This document shows positions 42,894-54,289 of a stretch of 64,000 nucleotides of DNA, piece after piece. Source of the stretch: Locusta migratoria (lineage: Eukaryota; Arthropoda; Insecta; Orthoptera; Acrididae); the NCBI GenBank assembly GCA_026315105.1, contig CM048753.1, positions 72,135,047 through 72,199,046 on the forward strand. The letters are read 5' to 3'. Under the pieces are notes generated by a model. That model was not told the origin of the DNA. It worked only from the letters and a program-made list of their open reading frames with translations, and ran no database searches. How positions within the stretch are numbered: the first letter of the stretch is position 1; the number at the start of each line of letters is the position of its first letter. The position numbers and the translations under genes are program-made.

Positions 42894-44702
42894 TGTTGTT
42901 GTTGTGGTCTTCAGTCCGAAGACTGGTTTGATGCAGCTCTCCACAATACCCTATCCTGAGCAAGCTTCTTCATCTCCACATAAGAACGGCAACCTACATC
43001 TGTCTGAATCTGCTTACTGTATCCATCTCTTGGTCTTCCCCTCCGATTTTTTCCCCATACACTTCCCTCCAACGCTAAATTCACAATTCCTTGATGTCTA
43101 AGAATGTGTCCTACCAATCTATCGCTTCTTTCAGTTAAGGTATGCCAGAAATTCCTTTTCTCCCCAATTCTGTTCAGTACCTCCTCATTAGTTACGTGAT
43201 CCACCCACCTAATCTTCAGCATTCTTCTGTAGCACCACATTTCAAAAGCCTCAATCCTCTTCCTGTCTGCACTGTTTATCGTCCATGACTCACTCCCATA
43301 CAAGGCAACACTCCATACAAATGCCTTCAGAAAGGACTTCCTTAGGCGTAAATCAATATTCGATGTTAACAAATTTCTCTTTTTCAAGAATGCTTTTCTA
43401 CCCATTCCCATTCTGCATTTTATATCCTCTGAAGTGCGACCATAATTTGTTATTTTACTGCCCAAGTAACAAAACTCATCTACCTCCTTTATTGCTTCGT
43501 TACCCAATCTAATTCATTCAGCATCACCTGATTTTCTTACACTGCACTCCATTACCCTAGTTTTGCTCTTGTTAATGTCCATCTTATATGCACCTTTCAG
43601 CATACTGTCCATTCCGTTCAATTGCTCTTCCAGGTCCTTTGCTGTATCTGACAGAATTACTATGTCGTCGGCAAAACGCAATGTTTTTAATTCTTCCCCC
43701 TGAACTTTAATTCCATCACCAAATTTCTCCTTGATTTCCTTTATAGCTTGCTCAATGTACAAATACTCCCTTTCCAACCACTGCATCCCTTTCATGCCCT
43801 TCAACTCTGACAACCGCTGTTTGGCTTTTGTACAAGTTGTAAATAACCTTACGTTCCCTATATTTTATTCCTGCATGCTTCAGAACTTGAAAGAGTTTAT
43901 TACAATCAACATTGTCAAAAGCCTTCTCCAAATCTACAAAAGCTAGAAATGTAGGTTTGCCTTTTCTTAATCTATCTTCTAGGATAATCCGTAAAGTGAG
44001 TATTGCCTCCCGTGTTCCTACATTTCTCCTGAACCCAAACTGATCTTCCCCGAGGTCGGCTTCTACCAGCTTTTCCATCCTTCTGTATATAATTCGCGTT
44101 AATATTTTGCAACCATGCACCTGCTTTCTTAGGGATGGGGATTATAACATTTTTCTTAAAGTCTGAGGGTATTTCACCTGTCTCATACATCTTACACACC
44201 AGGTGAAACAATTTTGTCATGGCTGGTTCTCCCAGAGACTTCAGTAACTCCGAGGGAATATCATCTGCTCCAGGGGTCTTGTTTCGACTTATGTCTTTCA
44301 GGGGTCTGTCAAATTCTTCTCTCAGTACAGTATCTCCTATTTCATCTACATCCTCTTCCCTTCCTACAGTATTGTCTCGAAGTTCATTTCCTTTGTAGAG
44401 CCCCTCTATATACTGAGAACTGGTTTTCCATCAGTGTCCTTGATATTCATAGAGCTGTTTTTCTTATCTCAAAATGTTTCTTTTATTTTCCTGTAGGCTG
44501 TATCTATTTTTCCCCTATTTATACATTTTTCTACATCCTTGCATTTGCCTTCTAGCCATTCCTGCTTAGCCATTTTGCACTTCCTGTCAATCTCATTTCT
44601 TAGTCGCCTGTACTCCATTTTGCCTATTTCATTTACTGCATTTTTATATTTTCTCCTTTCATCGATTAAATTTAGTATCTCCTGTGATATCCAAGGATTT
44701 TT
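42894..44702 (-). pseudogene. RTE LINE, 5'-truncated copy with internal deletions
   Basis: The target duplication TGATCATTAAT is at 42883-42893 and about 44703-44713. The minus-strand reading runs from the PWIS-type linker (44700) through IPSDFKKNVIIPIPKK and FGFRRNVGTREAILTL to AFVDLEKAFDNVDC, GKG. A deletion then removes the RQGCSLSPMLFN block near 43765. FADDIVIL, WVDHVTNEEVLNRIG and ASNQSSD follow. A second deletion near 44120 removes the YR(P/T)IS block. It is dead but has an exact insertion footprint. Confidence 0.88.
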
Positions 44703-44713
44703 TGATCATTAAT

Positions 44714-45269
44714 AAAAGGAATAAAATAATTAACCTACAGATAGATAACATTAATGCCGCAGAAACACTTTAGGTTAATGAATAAATCCAAATGGAAGAC
44801 GACGACACATTCTGTGTACAAGTATCAGTACGCAGGGTCCATGTATGCATGAGGCTGTCCCCATACCTGTCCATGTCCATCCACTCGACAAAGTTGGAAA
44901 TGAAATTCGTCTGACAAGGCAAGGCGAGGTGTAAAGTCTTGTGTCGTAGAGTCAGCAAGAGTACACGGGTGAGTCCAAAAGTCCATATTAATGTATTGTT
45001 GAATATTTCTCATACTGACACTTGTTGGTGACCAACATTGAAATCCGCAGTAATTTGCAAACTCAAAGAAAACAAGATATATACATCTGTGTCAGTATCT
45101 CCTCTTTACAGAAACGTTTCAATGAATTACAATCGCTTGAAATGTCATCGTAATTACGTATTGCAGAAGCAAAATAAATATAGTTGGTATACTCTACAAC
45201 AAATTTTGTTGACAGTAGTAGAAGTGAGGTAATTCACAAAATGTAAGATGCTACCTAACTGAAGTTGGT
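44714..45269. other. No recognised feature
   Basis: AT-rich sequence with two overlapping short minus-strand frames and no domain resemblance. Confidence 0.55.
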
Positions 45270-46072
45270 CTAAGTAATCGATGCTAAGGCATCGACTAAA
45301 ACAGAAGTGATATCGGGCGTCCCACAGGGTAGTGTTATTGGTCCTCTGCTGTTCCTCATTTACCTAAACGATTTAGGGGAAAATCTAAGTAGCTCTCTTA
45401 GGTTGTTTGCAGATGACGCCATCATTTACCGTCTAGTAAAATCATCTGAAGATCAAAACCAACTGCAGAACGCTCTGAATAAGGTATTAGTACGGTGTAA
45501 AATTTGGCAATTGACTCTAAATAATTGACTCTAAAAGGTGACCAGAGACTGTATTTTATTGGCAGAACCCTTAAAAGATGCAACAGAACTACTAAAGAGA
45601 CTGCATACACTACGCTTGTCCGTCCATTTTTGGAGTATTGCAGCCCAGTGTGGGATCCTTATCAGGTGGGTTTGACGGAGGACATCTAAAGAGTCCAGCG
45701 AAGGGCAGCTCGCTTCGTATTGTCGCGATACAGGTGAGACAGCGTTACGGAAATGATACAGGATCTGGGATGGAAATCATTACAACAACGGCGCTTATCG
45801 CTGCGGCGTGGGCTACATGCGAAACTCCAATCGGCAACATTCTCCTCCGAATGCGAAAATATATTGTTGACTCCCACTTACATAGGTATAAATGATCATC
45901 AGAATAAAATACGAGAAATCAGAGCTCGAACAGAGAGATTCAGGTGTTCTTTCTTCCCGCGCGCTATTCGAGAATGGAATGGGAGATAAATAGTATAATG
46001 GTGATTCGATGAACCCTGTGCCAGGCACTTAAATGTGATTTGCAGAGTATCCCATGATGTAGATGTAGATGT
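45270..46072 (+). pseudogene. CR1-like LINE 3' fragment with deletion
   Basis: It starts at a GVPQGSVIGPLLFLIYLNDL block and runs on with FADDAIIYRL. At 45525-45540 it jumps across ~150 missing bases to LYFIGRTLKRC. The C-terminus FRCSFFPRAIREWNGR (45985) is followed by the GTAGATGTAGATGTA tail. The copy is very close to 26280-27188. Confidence 0.85.
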
Positions 46073-46344
46073 ACAAGCAACCGAAATTTCACAGAAAAAT
46101 AGTTTTAAAACTCTTTCCCCAGGAATTAAGCAATATTGCTGTCATATACTGAAATATTTGACAATACTGAATTTTTTTGCTGTATAGTACTGCAGGCAAG
46201 GGATCACAGCAAAAATAAAAGAAGAAAACCGAAATATGCTGTTATGCAGGCGTAGTAATAGTAAGATAATAAGCTAAATGTATGACGAAAAGATAGTACA
46301 ATTAGTAGGAGGTTAAAGAAATATAAGAAATGTCTTTTTTCATA

Positions 46345-47465
46345 ATTTGGAGCAGAGTACTGTGGCATGTACTGAATCACCTGGATACACACGTTGTAGA
46401 AGAAGAATCTATATAGATAATAACAGGAAAAATCAAAGCATTTTTAGAGAAATGTGTAGGGATGAATACACAGCGATAAGACAGGCAATAATGAATGCTA
46501 ACAATATTAAGAAAAATTTTAACACCACTTCAAAAGGTACTTCATTTTTAACAATAATTTATTTTAATTTTAACATGGTTGGACTACATCAAGGGTCAAC
46601 ACTTAGTCCATACCTGTTCAAAATAGTGATGGATGTGTTGGTGGAAGGAGTGCAGGGGCTGGCTTTATGGTCGGATAGTTTTGCAGGTGAAGTAGTGATA
46701 GTGGAGGAGAGCAAAGAAAAGGTAGAAAGCACATTGGAGAGATGGAGGGAGGAAATGGCAGATGAAGGCATCAGAGTTATCACGAAGAAGACCGAATACC
46801 TGTGGTTTGGTGGAATTGGAATAGATGGGAAAATTATGATGGCATATGATCAATTGGAGAGAGAGTTGGAGAATTCAAGTACCTGGGTTCCTATGTAACC
46901 AGTAAAGGAGGTTTAGATAAGGAGGTAAGCTCCAGGATCCAGGCTGGATGGACGAACTGGTAAAGGGTTTCAGGTGTGCTCTGCAACAAAAGAATAAAAC
47001 CAAAGACAAAAGGAAAAAAATTTAAATCGGTAATGAGACCAGCTATGTTGTATGATAGTGGGATCTGGTCATTAAAGAAAGTGTAGGAGAAGAAATTAAA
47101 CGTGGCCGAGATGCGTATACTGAGGTTGATGATGAGGAAAATGAGGATGGACATAATGAGAAATGAACTTATTCGAGAGCAGACAAGTGTAGTGGAGACG
47201 TTGAAGAAAACCCAGAAAAGAAGTGTACAATGGTGCAGGCATGTGATGAGAAGGGATGGGGGACTCCTCTTGGAGAGAACAATGGAGTTACAAGGCGAGG
47301 GCAGCAGAAAAGGAGGCAGACTGAAGAGAAGATGGATGGACTGCATCACTGAAGACCTGAGGGAGAAGGGACAGAGCTGGAAGGACAATTGGGACCGTGA
47401 GAAATGGAAGGCAAAAATCGGGAACAGTAACCCATGAACTGGGACAAACTGAAGAAGAAGAAGAA
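46345..47465 (+). pseudogene. Second RTE-like LINE family, RT C-terminal part
   Basis: It contains VGLHQGSTLSPYLFKIVMDV (46578-46637), EVVIVEESKEKVESTLERWR, TKKTEYLWFGG, then with shifts AEMRILRLMMRKMRMDIMRN and GGRLKRRWMDCITEDLREKG. The end is a (GAA)n tail. The 'GLHQGSxLSPYLF' motif and RPKxRWxDxIxEDL end are typical of RTE-related LINEs but distinct from the 9653 family. The FADD block is lost (WSDSFAGE). Confidence 0.72.
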
Positions 47466-48082
47466 TTTAATTTTATTTTAATAAATGATCATGTATACAA
47501 ATACTGTAACAAAATTCACTTATGTTCATATGCAGGATGAAACTATTAAGTACACTCTAAGAGAAACATTGTAGAACTACTTAATATATTTCAGTTATAA
47601 ACGTATATGAATCATACAATTAAAGATACATAATTAAGTATAACATTTACCTTGAAAGTTAAAGCGAAAAAATATCTATTAAAATGGAAACGCAATTTAA
47701 AGTTTACAATTTCAATTTTGCAGAATTGTTCAAATAATCCTAAAAAAAGGATTTCAATACAAATATAGTGCAAAATGTATATTTTACAGAGCACTTATTG
47801 CGACAAAATTCAAATTTATGAAGTGAATTTTTTAAAAAATGAGGGTTCTGAGAAAAAATTATTTCATTCACGTATATTGGTTCTTAAATAAGCGAAAACA
47901 AAAAGAGCTACTGATAAGTATAATGCGCAGACACGTGTAAAAAATTTAAACGTTTATCACATGAAAAAATTATTCGAGAGTAATGTCACATTTGAACTGC
48001 ATCTCAAAAAAATTCTCAACAAGTTTCTTAATGTGACATTTTGAACAGTAAATGAATTTTTAGTTCATGCAGAAACATTAAG
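47466..48082. other. AT-rich, no recognised feature
   Basis: No repeat ends, frames of interest or splice-like structure were seen. Confidence 0.55.
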
Positions 48083-48785
48083 ACAGGGTTGTAGCCTTTC
48101 CCCAATGTTGTTCGACTGAGCAAGCAGTGAAGGGATGCAAGGAAAAGTTTTGAGAAGGAATTAATGTTCAGGGAGAAGAAATGAAAACTTTGCGGTTTGC
48201 CGATTACATAGTAATTCTGTCAGAGACCGCAAAGAATCTGGAAGAGCAATTGAATGGAATGCATATTGTCTTGAAAAGAGGGTATAAGATGAACATCAAC
48301 AAGAGTAAAACAAGGGTAATGGAATGTAGCGTCAGAAAATCAGGCGAAGCTGAAGGAATTATATTAGATAATGAGACAATAAAAGTAGTAGATGAGTTTT
48401 GTTACTTGGGTAGCAAGATTACTTCTGATGTCCGAAGTAAAGAAGATATAAAATGCGGAATGGTTATAGGGAGAGAAGCGTTTCTAAAGAAGCGAAACTT
48501 GTTAACGTCCAATATTAGTTTAAATGTTAGCCAGTCCTTTTTGAAAGCAATTCTCTAGAGTGTAGCATTGTATGCAAGTGAAACGTCGATGATAAGAAGT
48601 ACAGATAAAAAGATGATAGAAGCTTTTGAAATGTGGTGCTACAGACAAATTATGAAAATTAGATGGGTGGATCACGTAACTAATGAGGTGCTTGACCGAA
48701 TTGGGGAGAAAAGGAGTTTCTGACATATCCTGAGTAAGACACATACTGCGACATCAAGGAATCGTCAACTTAGCATTAGAAGGAG
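48083..48785 (+). pseudogene. RTE LINE fragment next to minisatellite
   Basis: It is collinear with the RT-to-C-terminus part of the 9653 family: RQGCSLSPML, frameshift, LRFADYIVILSETAKNLEEQ, MNINKSKTRVMECSVRK and VDEFCYLGSKITSD. A stop lies near 48556, then FEMWCYRQIMKIRWVDHVTN. It stops at LALEG without the 3' tail, exactly where the minisatellite starts, so the array or a deletion removed its end. Confidence 0.82.
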
Positions 48786-50146
48786 TCAGTCAGATGAAAC
48801 CTTTTATAATTGGACTGGGTAACTGTGCACAGTGCGCAAGGGTCAGAGTCGGATGAAACCTTTTATAATTTGACTGCATAGTATGCAGAGTCAGAGTCGG
48901 ATGAAACCTTTTATAAATTGATTGGATGACCGTGTACAGTGTACAGAGTCAGAGTTGGATGAAACCTTTTATAATTTGACTGGGTGACCATGCAAAGAGG
49001 GCAAGAGTCAGAGTCGGATGAAACCTTTTATAATTTGACTGGGTGATCGTGCACACTGTGCAGAGTCAGAGTCGGATGCAACCTTTTATAAATTGATTGG
49101 ATGACCGTGTACAGTGTACAGAGTCAGAGTTAGATGAAACCTTTTATAATTTGACTGGGTGACCATGCAAAGAGGGCAAGAGTCAGAGTCGGATGAAACC
49201 TTTTATAATTTGACTGGGTGATCGTGCACACTGTGCAGAGTCAGAGTCGGATGCAACCTTTTATAATTTGACTGGTTGACCGTGTACAGTGTACAGAGTC
49301 AGAGTCAGATGAAACCTTTTATAATTTGACTGGGTGACCGAGCACAGCCTGCAGAGTCAGAGTCGGATGAAACCTTTTATAATTTGACTGGGTTACCGTG
49401 TACAGTGTACAGAGTCAGAGACGGATGAAACCTTTTATAATTTGACTGGGTGACTGTGTACAGTGTACAGAGTCAGAGACGGATGAAACCTTTTATAATT
49501 TGACTGGGTTACTGTGTACAGAGTCAGAGACGGATAAAACCTTTTATAATTTGACTAGGTGACCGTGTACAGTGTACAGAGTCAGAGTCAGATGAAACCT
49601 TTTATAATTTGACTGGGTGATCGTGTACAGTGTACAGAGTCAGAGTCAGATGAAACCCTTTATAATTTGACTGGGTGACCGTGTACAGTGTACAGAGTCA
49701 GAGTCGGATGAAACCTTTTATGATTTGACTGGGTGACCGTGCACAGCCTGCAGAGTCAGAGTCAGATGAAACCTTTTATAATTTGACTGGGTGACCGCGT
49801 ACAGTGTACAGAGTCAGAGTCAGATGAAACCTTTTATAATTAGACTGGGTGACTGGGTACAGTGTTCAGAGTCAGAGTCAGATGAAACCTTTTATAATTT
49901 GACTGGGTGACCGTGCACAGTCTGCAGAGTCAGAGTCGGATGAAACCTTTTAAAATTTGACTGGGTGAACGTGCACAGTGTGCAGAGTCAGAGTCGGATG
50001 AAATCTTTCATAATTTCACTGTGTGACGGTGCACAGTGTACAGAGTCAGAGACGGATGAAACCTTTTATAATTTACTGGTGACCGTGCACAGTCTGCAGA
50101 GTCAGATGAAGCCTTTTATAATTTGACTGGGTGACCATGCGGAGTC
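48786..50146. repeat. ~57-bp minisatellite, about 24 units
   Basis: The unit is GATGAAACCTTTTATAATTT + GACTGGGTGACCGTGTACAG + TGTACAGAGTCAGAGTCG. The variable half contains small palindromes (GTGTACAGTGTACAG or GTGCACAGTGTGCAG). Some units are shortened (e.g. ~49503-49540) and the array is otherwise regular. The last partial unit (50141-50156) overlaps the final codons and stop of the minus-strand host exon. Confidence 0.95.
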
Positions 50147-50415
50147 AGAGTTGGATCTTGAACTCGCCCCTGGTGACGTCCGAGATGAGCCGGCTGACGG
50201 TGGCCATGGCCGCGGGATCGGTGCGGACGGCGGCGGCCCAGCCGGGCGTGCCCATCACCTCCCCGTAGCGCTGCTCGATGAACGGCACCGCGAACTGCAG
50301 CAGCATCAGGCACGAGTGCGCCACGCCCAGCTGCGCGGTCCGCGCCGCGTTCCCCACCGTCAGCCTGTCGCACAACTCCAGCTCGCACCGCCGCATCAGA
50401 CCCGTCAGCTCGTAC
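50145..50415 (-). CDS. BACK-like exon of a SPOP-type BTB protein, probably terminal
   Basis: This is GC-rich coding unlike its surroundings. An acceptor ...GTGGTCACAG precedes 50415. The first base completes a split codon, then YELTGLMRRCELELCDRLTV, GNAARTAQLGVAHSCLMLLQ, FAVPFIEQRYGEVMGTPGWA and SRLISDVTRGEFKIQL follow, with TGA at 50147-50145. SPOP/roadkill-like adaptors of cullin-3 ubiquitin ligases have the matching order after the BTB domain (Y.L..L...CE..L...L.V.NA......AH/LHS, then V...GW). The upstream neighbour is the BTB exon array at 62045-63913, whose phase fits. The last four codons and stop come from minisatellite-like sequence, so the natural C-terminus may have been altered. 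The specific gene name is not claimed. Confidence 0.8.
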
Positions 50416-50552
50416 CTGTGACCACGAGGGCACTTCAGTCTGTTGTCATCTTCAAGCCATGTGTCAGTCAATCAAGCATACTAATCTCAATTACAAGCTG
50501 AATTTAGCTTATCAACAAATAATACAATTGCTTGAGAAACATTGTCTCATTA

Positions 50553-50737
50553 TATTATTTTTTATAGGACTTAACTATGAGGTCTTCAGTCCCTAAGCTT
50601 ACAAACTACTTATGTACTAACTAATTCTAAGGACCTCACAAATATCCATGCCCAAGGGGGAATTCGAACCCCCGTCCGCGGTGGCCGTGCAGATCGTGAC
50701 TGGAGCGCCTCAGTCCGCTGGGCCACCGTGCCCGGCT
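50553..50737 (-). mobile_element. tRNA-Leu-like SINE, family B
   Basis: A ~21-base target duplication TTGAGA(A/G)...ACATTGTCTCATTA lies at 50532-50552 and 50740-50761. The target itself is the 5' flank of a family C repeat. The 3' tail is slightly shortened. Confidence 0.9.
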
Positions 50738-50761
50738 CCTTGAGAGGACATTGTCTCATTA

Positions 50762-51635
50762 CACCAAAGGTATTCAACATAAGGAGAGGCAATGAATTTA
50801 ACTTTGTGCTGTAGCCGGGATTCGAACCCAGGACCTCCTACTTACTGATAGGCGTATTAGACCACTCAGCTAACACAGCATTGCTCCCTCCCCACCACAT
50901 TCCGCCTCATGTTCCCTGTGAAATGCGTATCAAATTGCCAGGGCTCTCCTATATTGGAGTAGCACCCTAGCAAAGAACGTGAATGGGAATAATGCCGCCT
51001 TGTTCCTCAGGCTGAGGTGATATAAATATCAGCAAATAATACAATTCCTTGAGAGAACATTGTCTCATTATACACAAAGGTATTAAACATAAGTAGAGGC
51101 AATGAATTAAAATCTGTGATGTGGGCAGGATTCGAATCCGGGACCTCCTACTTAGTAGGTAGGCGCTTTAGACCACTCAGCTAACACAGCATTGCAGACA
51201 AAGCGACTACACGGACTGTCTTAAAGCACGTCTCCCTCCACACCACATACTTTAATTCTGCCTCATGTTCCCTGTCAAATGACCTCCTACTTATTAGGTA
51301 GGCGCTTTAGACCACTCAGCTAACACAGCATTGCAGACAAAGCAACTAGACAGACTGTCTTAAAGCACGTCTCCCTCCACACCACATACATTAATTCATT
51401 GCCTCTCCTTATGTTTAATACCTTCGGTACAATGAGACAATGTTGTCTCAAGGAATTGCATTATTTCTTGATATTTATATCACCTCACCCTGAGAAACAA
51501 GGTGTGATTGTTCCCATTCGCGTTCTTTGCTGGGGTGCTACTGCAGTATAGGAGAGCCCTGGAAGTTTGATACGCATTTCACAGGGAACATGAGGCACAA
51601 TTAAAGTATATGGTGTGGAGGAAGACATGCTTTAA
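50762..51635. mobile_element. tRNA-derived SINE family C, inverted and partial copies
   Basis: tRNA-like heads on the minus strand lie at about 50810-50885, 51121-51195 and 51279-51335 (partial). They contain TTAGCTGAGTGGTCTAAAGC (A-box) and GGATTCGAATCC (B-box), with a CTACTAA anticodon loop. The body GTGAAATGCGTATCAAATTG ... AATACAATTCCTTGAGAGAA at 50920-51060 reappears inverted at 51420-51590. The arms are ~250 bases. The region 51279-51385 also repeats 51145-51250 directly. Confidence 0.75.
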
Positions 51636-53128
51636 AGGGACACGCCCCTGAACGGGCTGCATTTTTAGCTTTATATTCTCCCTCACGTTGCTACTGATCT
51701 ATAAATGAGAGATAACTCAAACGTTTTACAAACAGTTAGGGTCATTAGGCAAAGCAGTTTCCAAAACATTATTGGAATATTTATTATGGTTTGGTAGTGA
51801 CAAAAATATTTACCATAGTATAAAAAACGGAACACTATTTCACTGCGGTACCATTTACTCTGGAGCTACTGACCTCACAGCTTGGAAAACAGAGTCACAC
51901 TACACACAACATTCACATAAATGTTTTATGCCTCCAATTTCCTTCCCTGATGCTGATCTGTGAAAAAGACAAGTAATTTATATCACAACAACAAAAATAT
52001 CTAAAAGTGTAGCTCAAATATCACCGATATCATCATCATGATAAAAGTTTTTGAAAGAAATTTTAGGAGAAAAGTGTACCTGGGAGATGAAAATTCAAGT
52101 TTTCGGTAATTCGCAAACAAAGATTTACAGATTTATTAACTCACCGCTATGGTGGTTTAGAACATTTCAGCTGCATAATCCAGCTGTTGTCCTGTTTCCT
52201 TATCCTCCATACTCTTTCTCTTCATTCTTTTCTTTATCCCTGACTCCTTGGTAGCAGCTTCTGCAGCTGTCTCTGCTTCGGTTACCCTTCTCTTATCAAT
52301 AGAAGTTAGAGCCAAAGCCATATTCCTTCCCGTCTGGATGTTCAATTTCTTCATAACATTGATCCTTGAAATTGCGCCATCATTGAATGTTATTATTGCA
52401 TCCATTAGACCAATCTTCAGCACTGTTGGCCCAACAAATACAGTTTTGGGCATTCTCTCCCATATACAACTGTTGAAGCTTTCATTTGCATTCTGCGAGA
52501 GACCATGCATACATTTCCTAAGCCGATTTTTATTTGCCAGATCCCTATATATAGGCTTAATTGCCTCCATTACAGCAAGTGGCAAGGAAAGCTTGTGGGT
52601 ATATCGTATGCCTGTAGCATTGCTCAACCAGTACTTGCACCATGAATCTTCCCCTTTTGGACACAAACCATGCTGTGGGGTTTCATCTGTTGACACTCTG
52701 TGAAACCATGATGCCCAAACAGCTCGTCTCATGTTCTCTAAATCTTCTACATTTCTCCTTATTGCTAGTCCATAATATTGTGTCAAAGAATCAATTTCAC
52801 TTTTTGTAAGACGACCTGCACCACCTATGTGTTTTCCATCTGATATTTTGTTTCCACTGTAGTCTTTACATAATTTTCTCAGCCGAGCTCTAGAATACAC
52901 CTGTGTTAACGATCCGTAACTAACGACGGAGGAACATCACGGAATCTGACTCACTTCAAACTGACAGATGGGCGTTGCCCCTGAGCACCATTACGTTCTA
53001 CATCAATTTTAGAACGAACGGAAAATGATGATGCCCATAAACTATGCATTTTTAAAATCAACATGAAAAGGTCTTTCCTACAGATAAAAAAATTGCAAAT
53101 TTTTTGTCATTTTCACGATCATGTCCCC
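51636..53128 (-). mobile_element. Kolobok-like transposon (TTAA target)
   Basis: TTAA at 51632-51635 and 53129-53132 flanks AGGGACACG...CATGTCCCC inverted ends. Removing it rejoins a family C SINE (GACATGCTTTAAGACAGTCC). TTAA duplication, GGGACA-type ends and a Mutator-like-domain protein fit the Kolobok group. At ~1.5 kb it is shorter than autonomous relatives. Confidence 0.7.
52157..52900 (-). pseudogene. Kolobok-type transposase C-terminal fragment, 247 codons open
   Basis: The open minus-strand frame reads ARLRKLCKDYSGNKISDGKH, GGAGRLTKSEIDSLTQYYGL, AIRRNVEDLENMRRAVWASW, DETPQHGLCPKGEDSWCKYW, then KCMHGLSQNANESFNSCIWE and MPKTVFVGPTVLKIGLMDAI. This is a conserved block of transposon proteins carrying the Mutator-like transposase domain found in many insects and cnidarians (...TPQHxxCPxGxxSWC...HGxTQNxNExFNxxIW...). 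It ends in a basic KKRMKRK stretch. The upstream half of the protein is absent, but this portion has no stop, suggesting a young internal-deletion copy. CAGGTGTATTC before the ATG looks like a splice boundary. Confidence 0.7.
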
Positions 53129-53216
53129 TTAAGACAGTCCATGTCCTCCTAGTAAGTAGTAGGTCCCGGGTTCGAATCCCGGCCACAGCACTAATTTAAT
53201 TCACTGCCTGTCCTTA
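53129..53216 (+). mobile_element. Family C SINE, right-hand remnant
   Basis: AAGACAGTCCATG then a tRNA-like half (GGTCCCGGGTTCGAATCCCGG at ~53163) continues the SINE split by the Kolobok-like element. Confidence 0.7.
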
Positions 53217-54289
53217 TGTTTGATTTTTGTTTGTCTATAAACTCAACAACATATAATTTTACAGGATACAAATAAAATTCGTTTTGCGTCCATTTGCCTA
53301 GAATCGAATGATCTGTACAAGAAGAAAAGGTAAAGTGGCACACTACAGAGGTCATCCTGTTAAACAGTTGACTGTAACATGAGGTGACGAAAGTAATTCG
53401 ACTGCGATATGCACACTTATAGTTGCCGCTACGGTTGTACACACAGTGTAATAAAGGGCAGTGCATTGGAAAAGCTGCAGTTTAACGTGAAAAGGTTTAT
53501 GGAGTGATTATGGAAGCATGGTGAGAATTAATCAAGCCCTTACAATCCAGTAAGCAGCCGACTGCGAACAGCGGGCAAATTGAAGACCGTCTCGGCAGCC
53601 ATTATGGTGGCAAACTTCCTCTCGAACTTTAAATGTGCGTTAAGACTCTTTTGGTTAGAGGGTGTATTCATTCGACTTAACTCGCGAAAACTATGTCTCA
53701 TTTAAATATATAACTATAAAATAGCTTCAGACTCTTTGAATGTATAGTTACTATTGGTTGTGTGTAAATGTATTACACATGCGGTGTACAAATTGGCAAC
53801 AGCGTTTCTTCCAGTGAACTCAAAGATAATCTGGAGTCAGTACTGTGTATTACGAAAGCGTGACGTTCGACGCCACATTGCTGAACGTATATCTGTCTCT
53901 ATCTAGTTGTTAGTAGTATTTGCGTACACCGAATTTCACGTTGACATCTGTAATCTTTTTTCTAGTTGCTTTCCGTACAAAGTAGCTCAAATACAACGGC
54001 AGCTATCTATGAAAATTTTAATACTATTCACAAAATAGTTGAGACATCGAATAAACGGTATACTTATGAAACGAAACAGCAGAAAACGGCATGGGTTTTT
54101 TTAAAAACGTGTACGTCAGTTATATTTTTATTCAGTAGTAGTGTTTCTGCCACACTGCGTTAAATGGATAAATTGTTTTACTGTAAAAAGATAAATGAAG
54201 GTGTAAAAACGATCAATTTGAGGTGTCTGACATAAACGTTATTTTTCATGCAGTAATTTCCAGTCGGTGGGCTCAAACGGGAAGCATTA
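53217..54289 (+). mobile_element. Mostly unassigned; Tc1-like 5' UTR remnant at ~53385-53590
   Basis: GAGGTGACGAAAGTAATTCG, CGATATGCACACTTATAG and GTAATAAAGGGCAGTGCATT resemble the long 5' region of a Tc1-type arthropod transposon. No transposase follows. The remainder up to 54289 is AT-rich without recognisable features. Confidence 0.4.

Noticed and set aside
48785..50145. CRISPR-like or centromeric satellite array
   Set aside because: The 57-bp units are head-to-tail without unique spacers and few in number. This is a local minisatellite in a eukaryotic genome.
50151..50501. Plus-strand 116-codon frame over the BACK exon
   Set aside because: A GC-rich antisense shadow. The minus-strand frame matches a known domain order and has proper splice phase.
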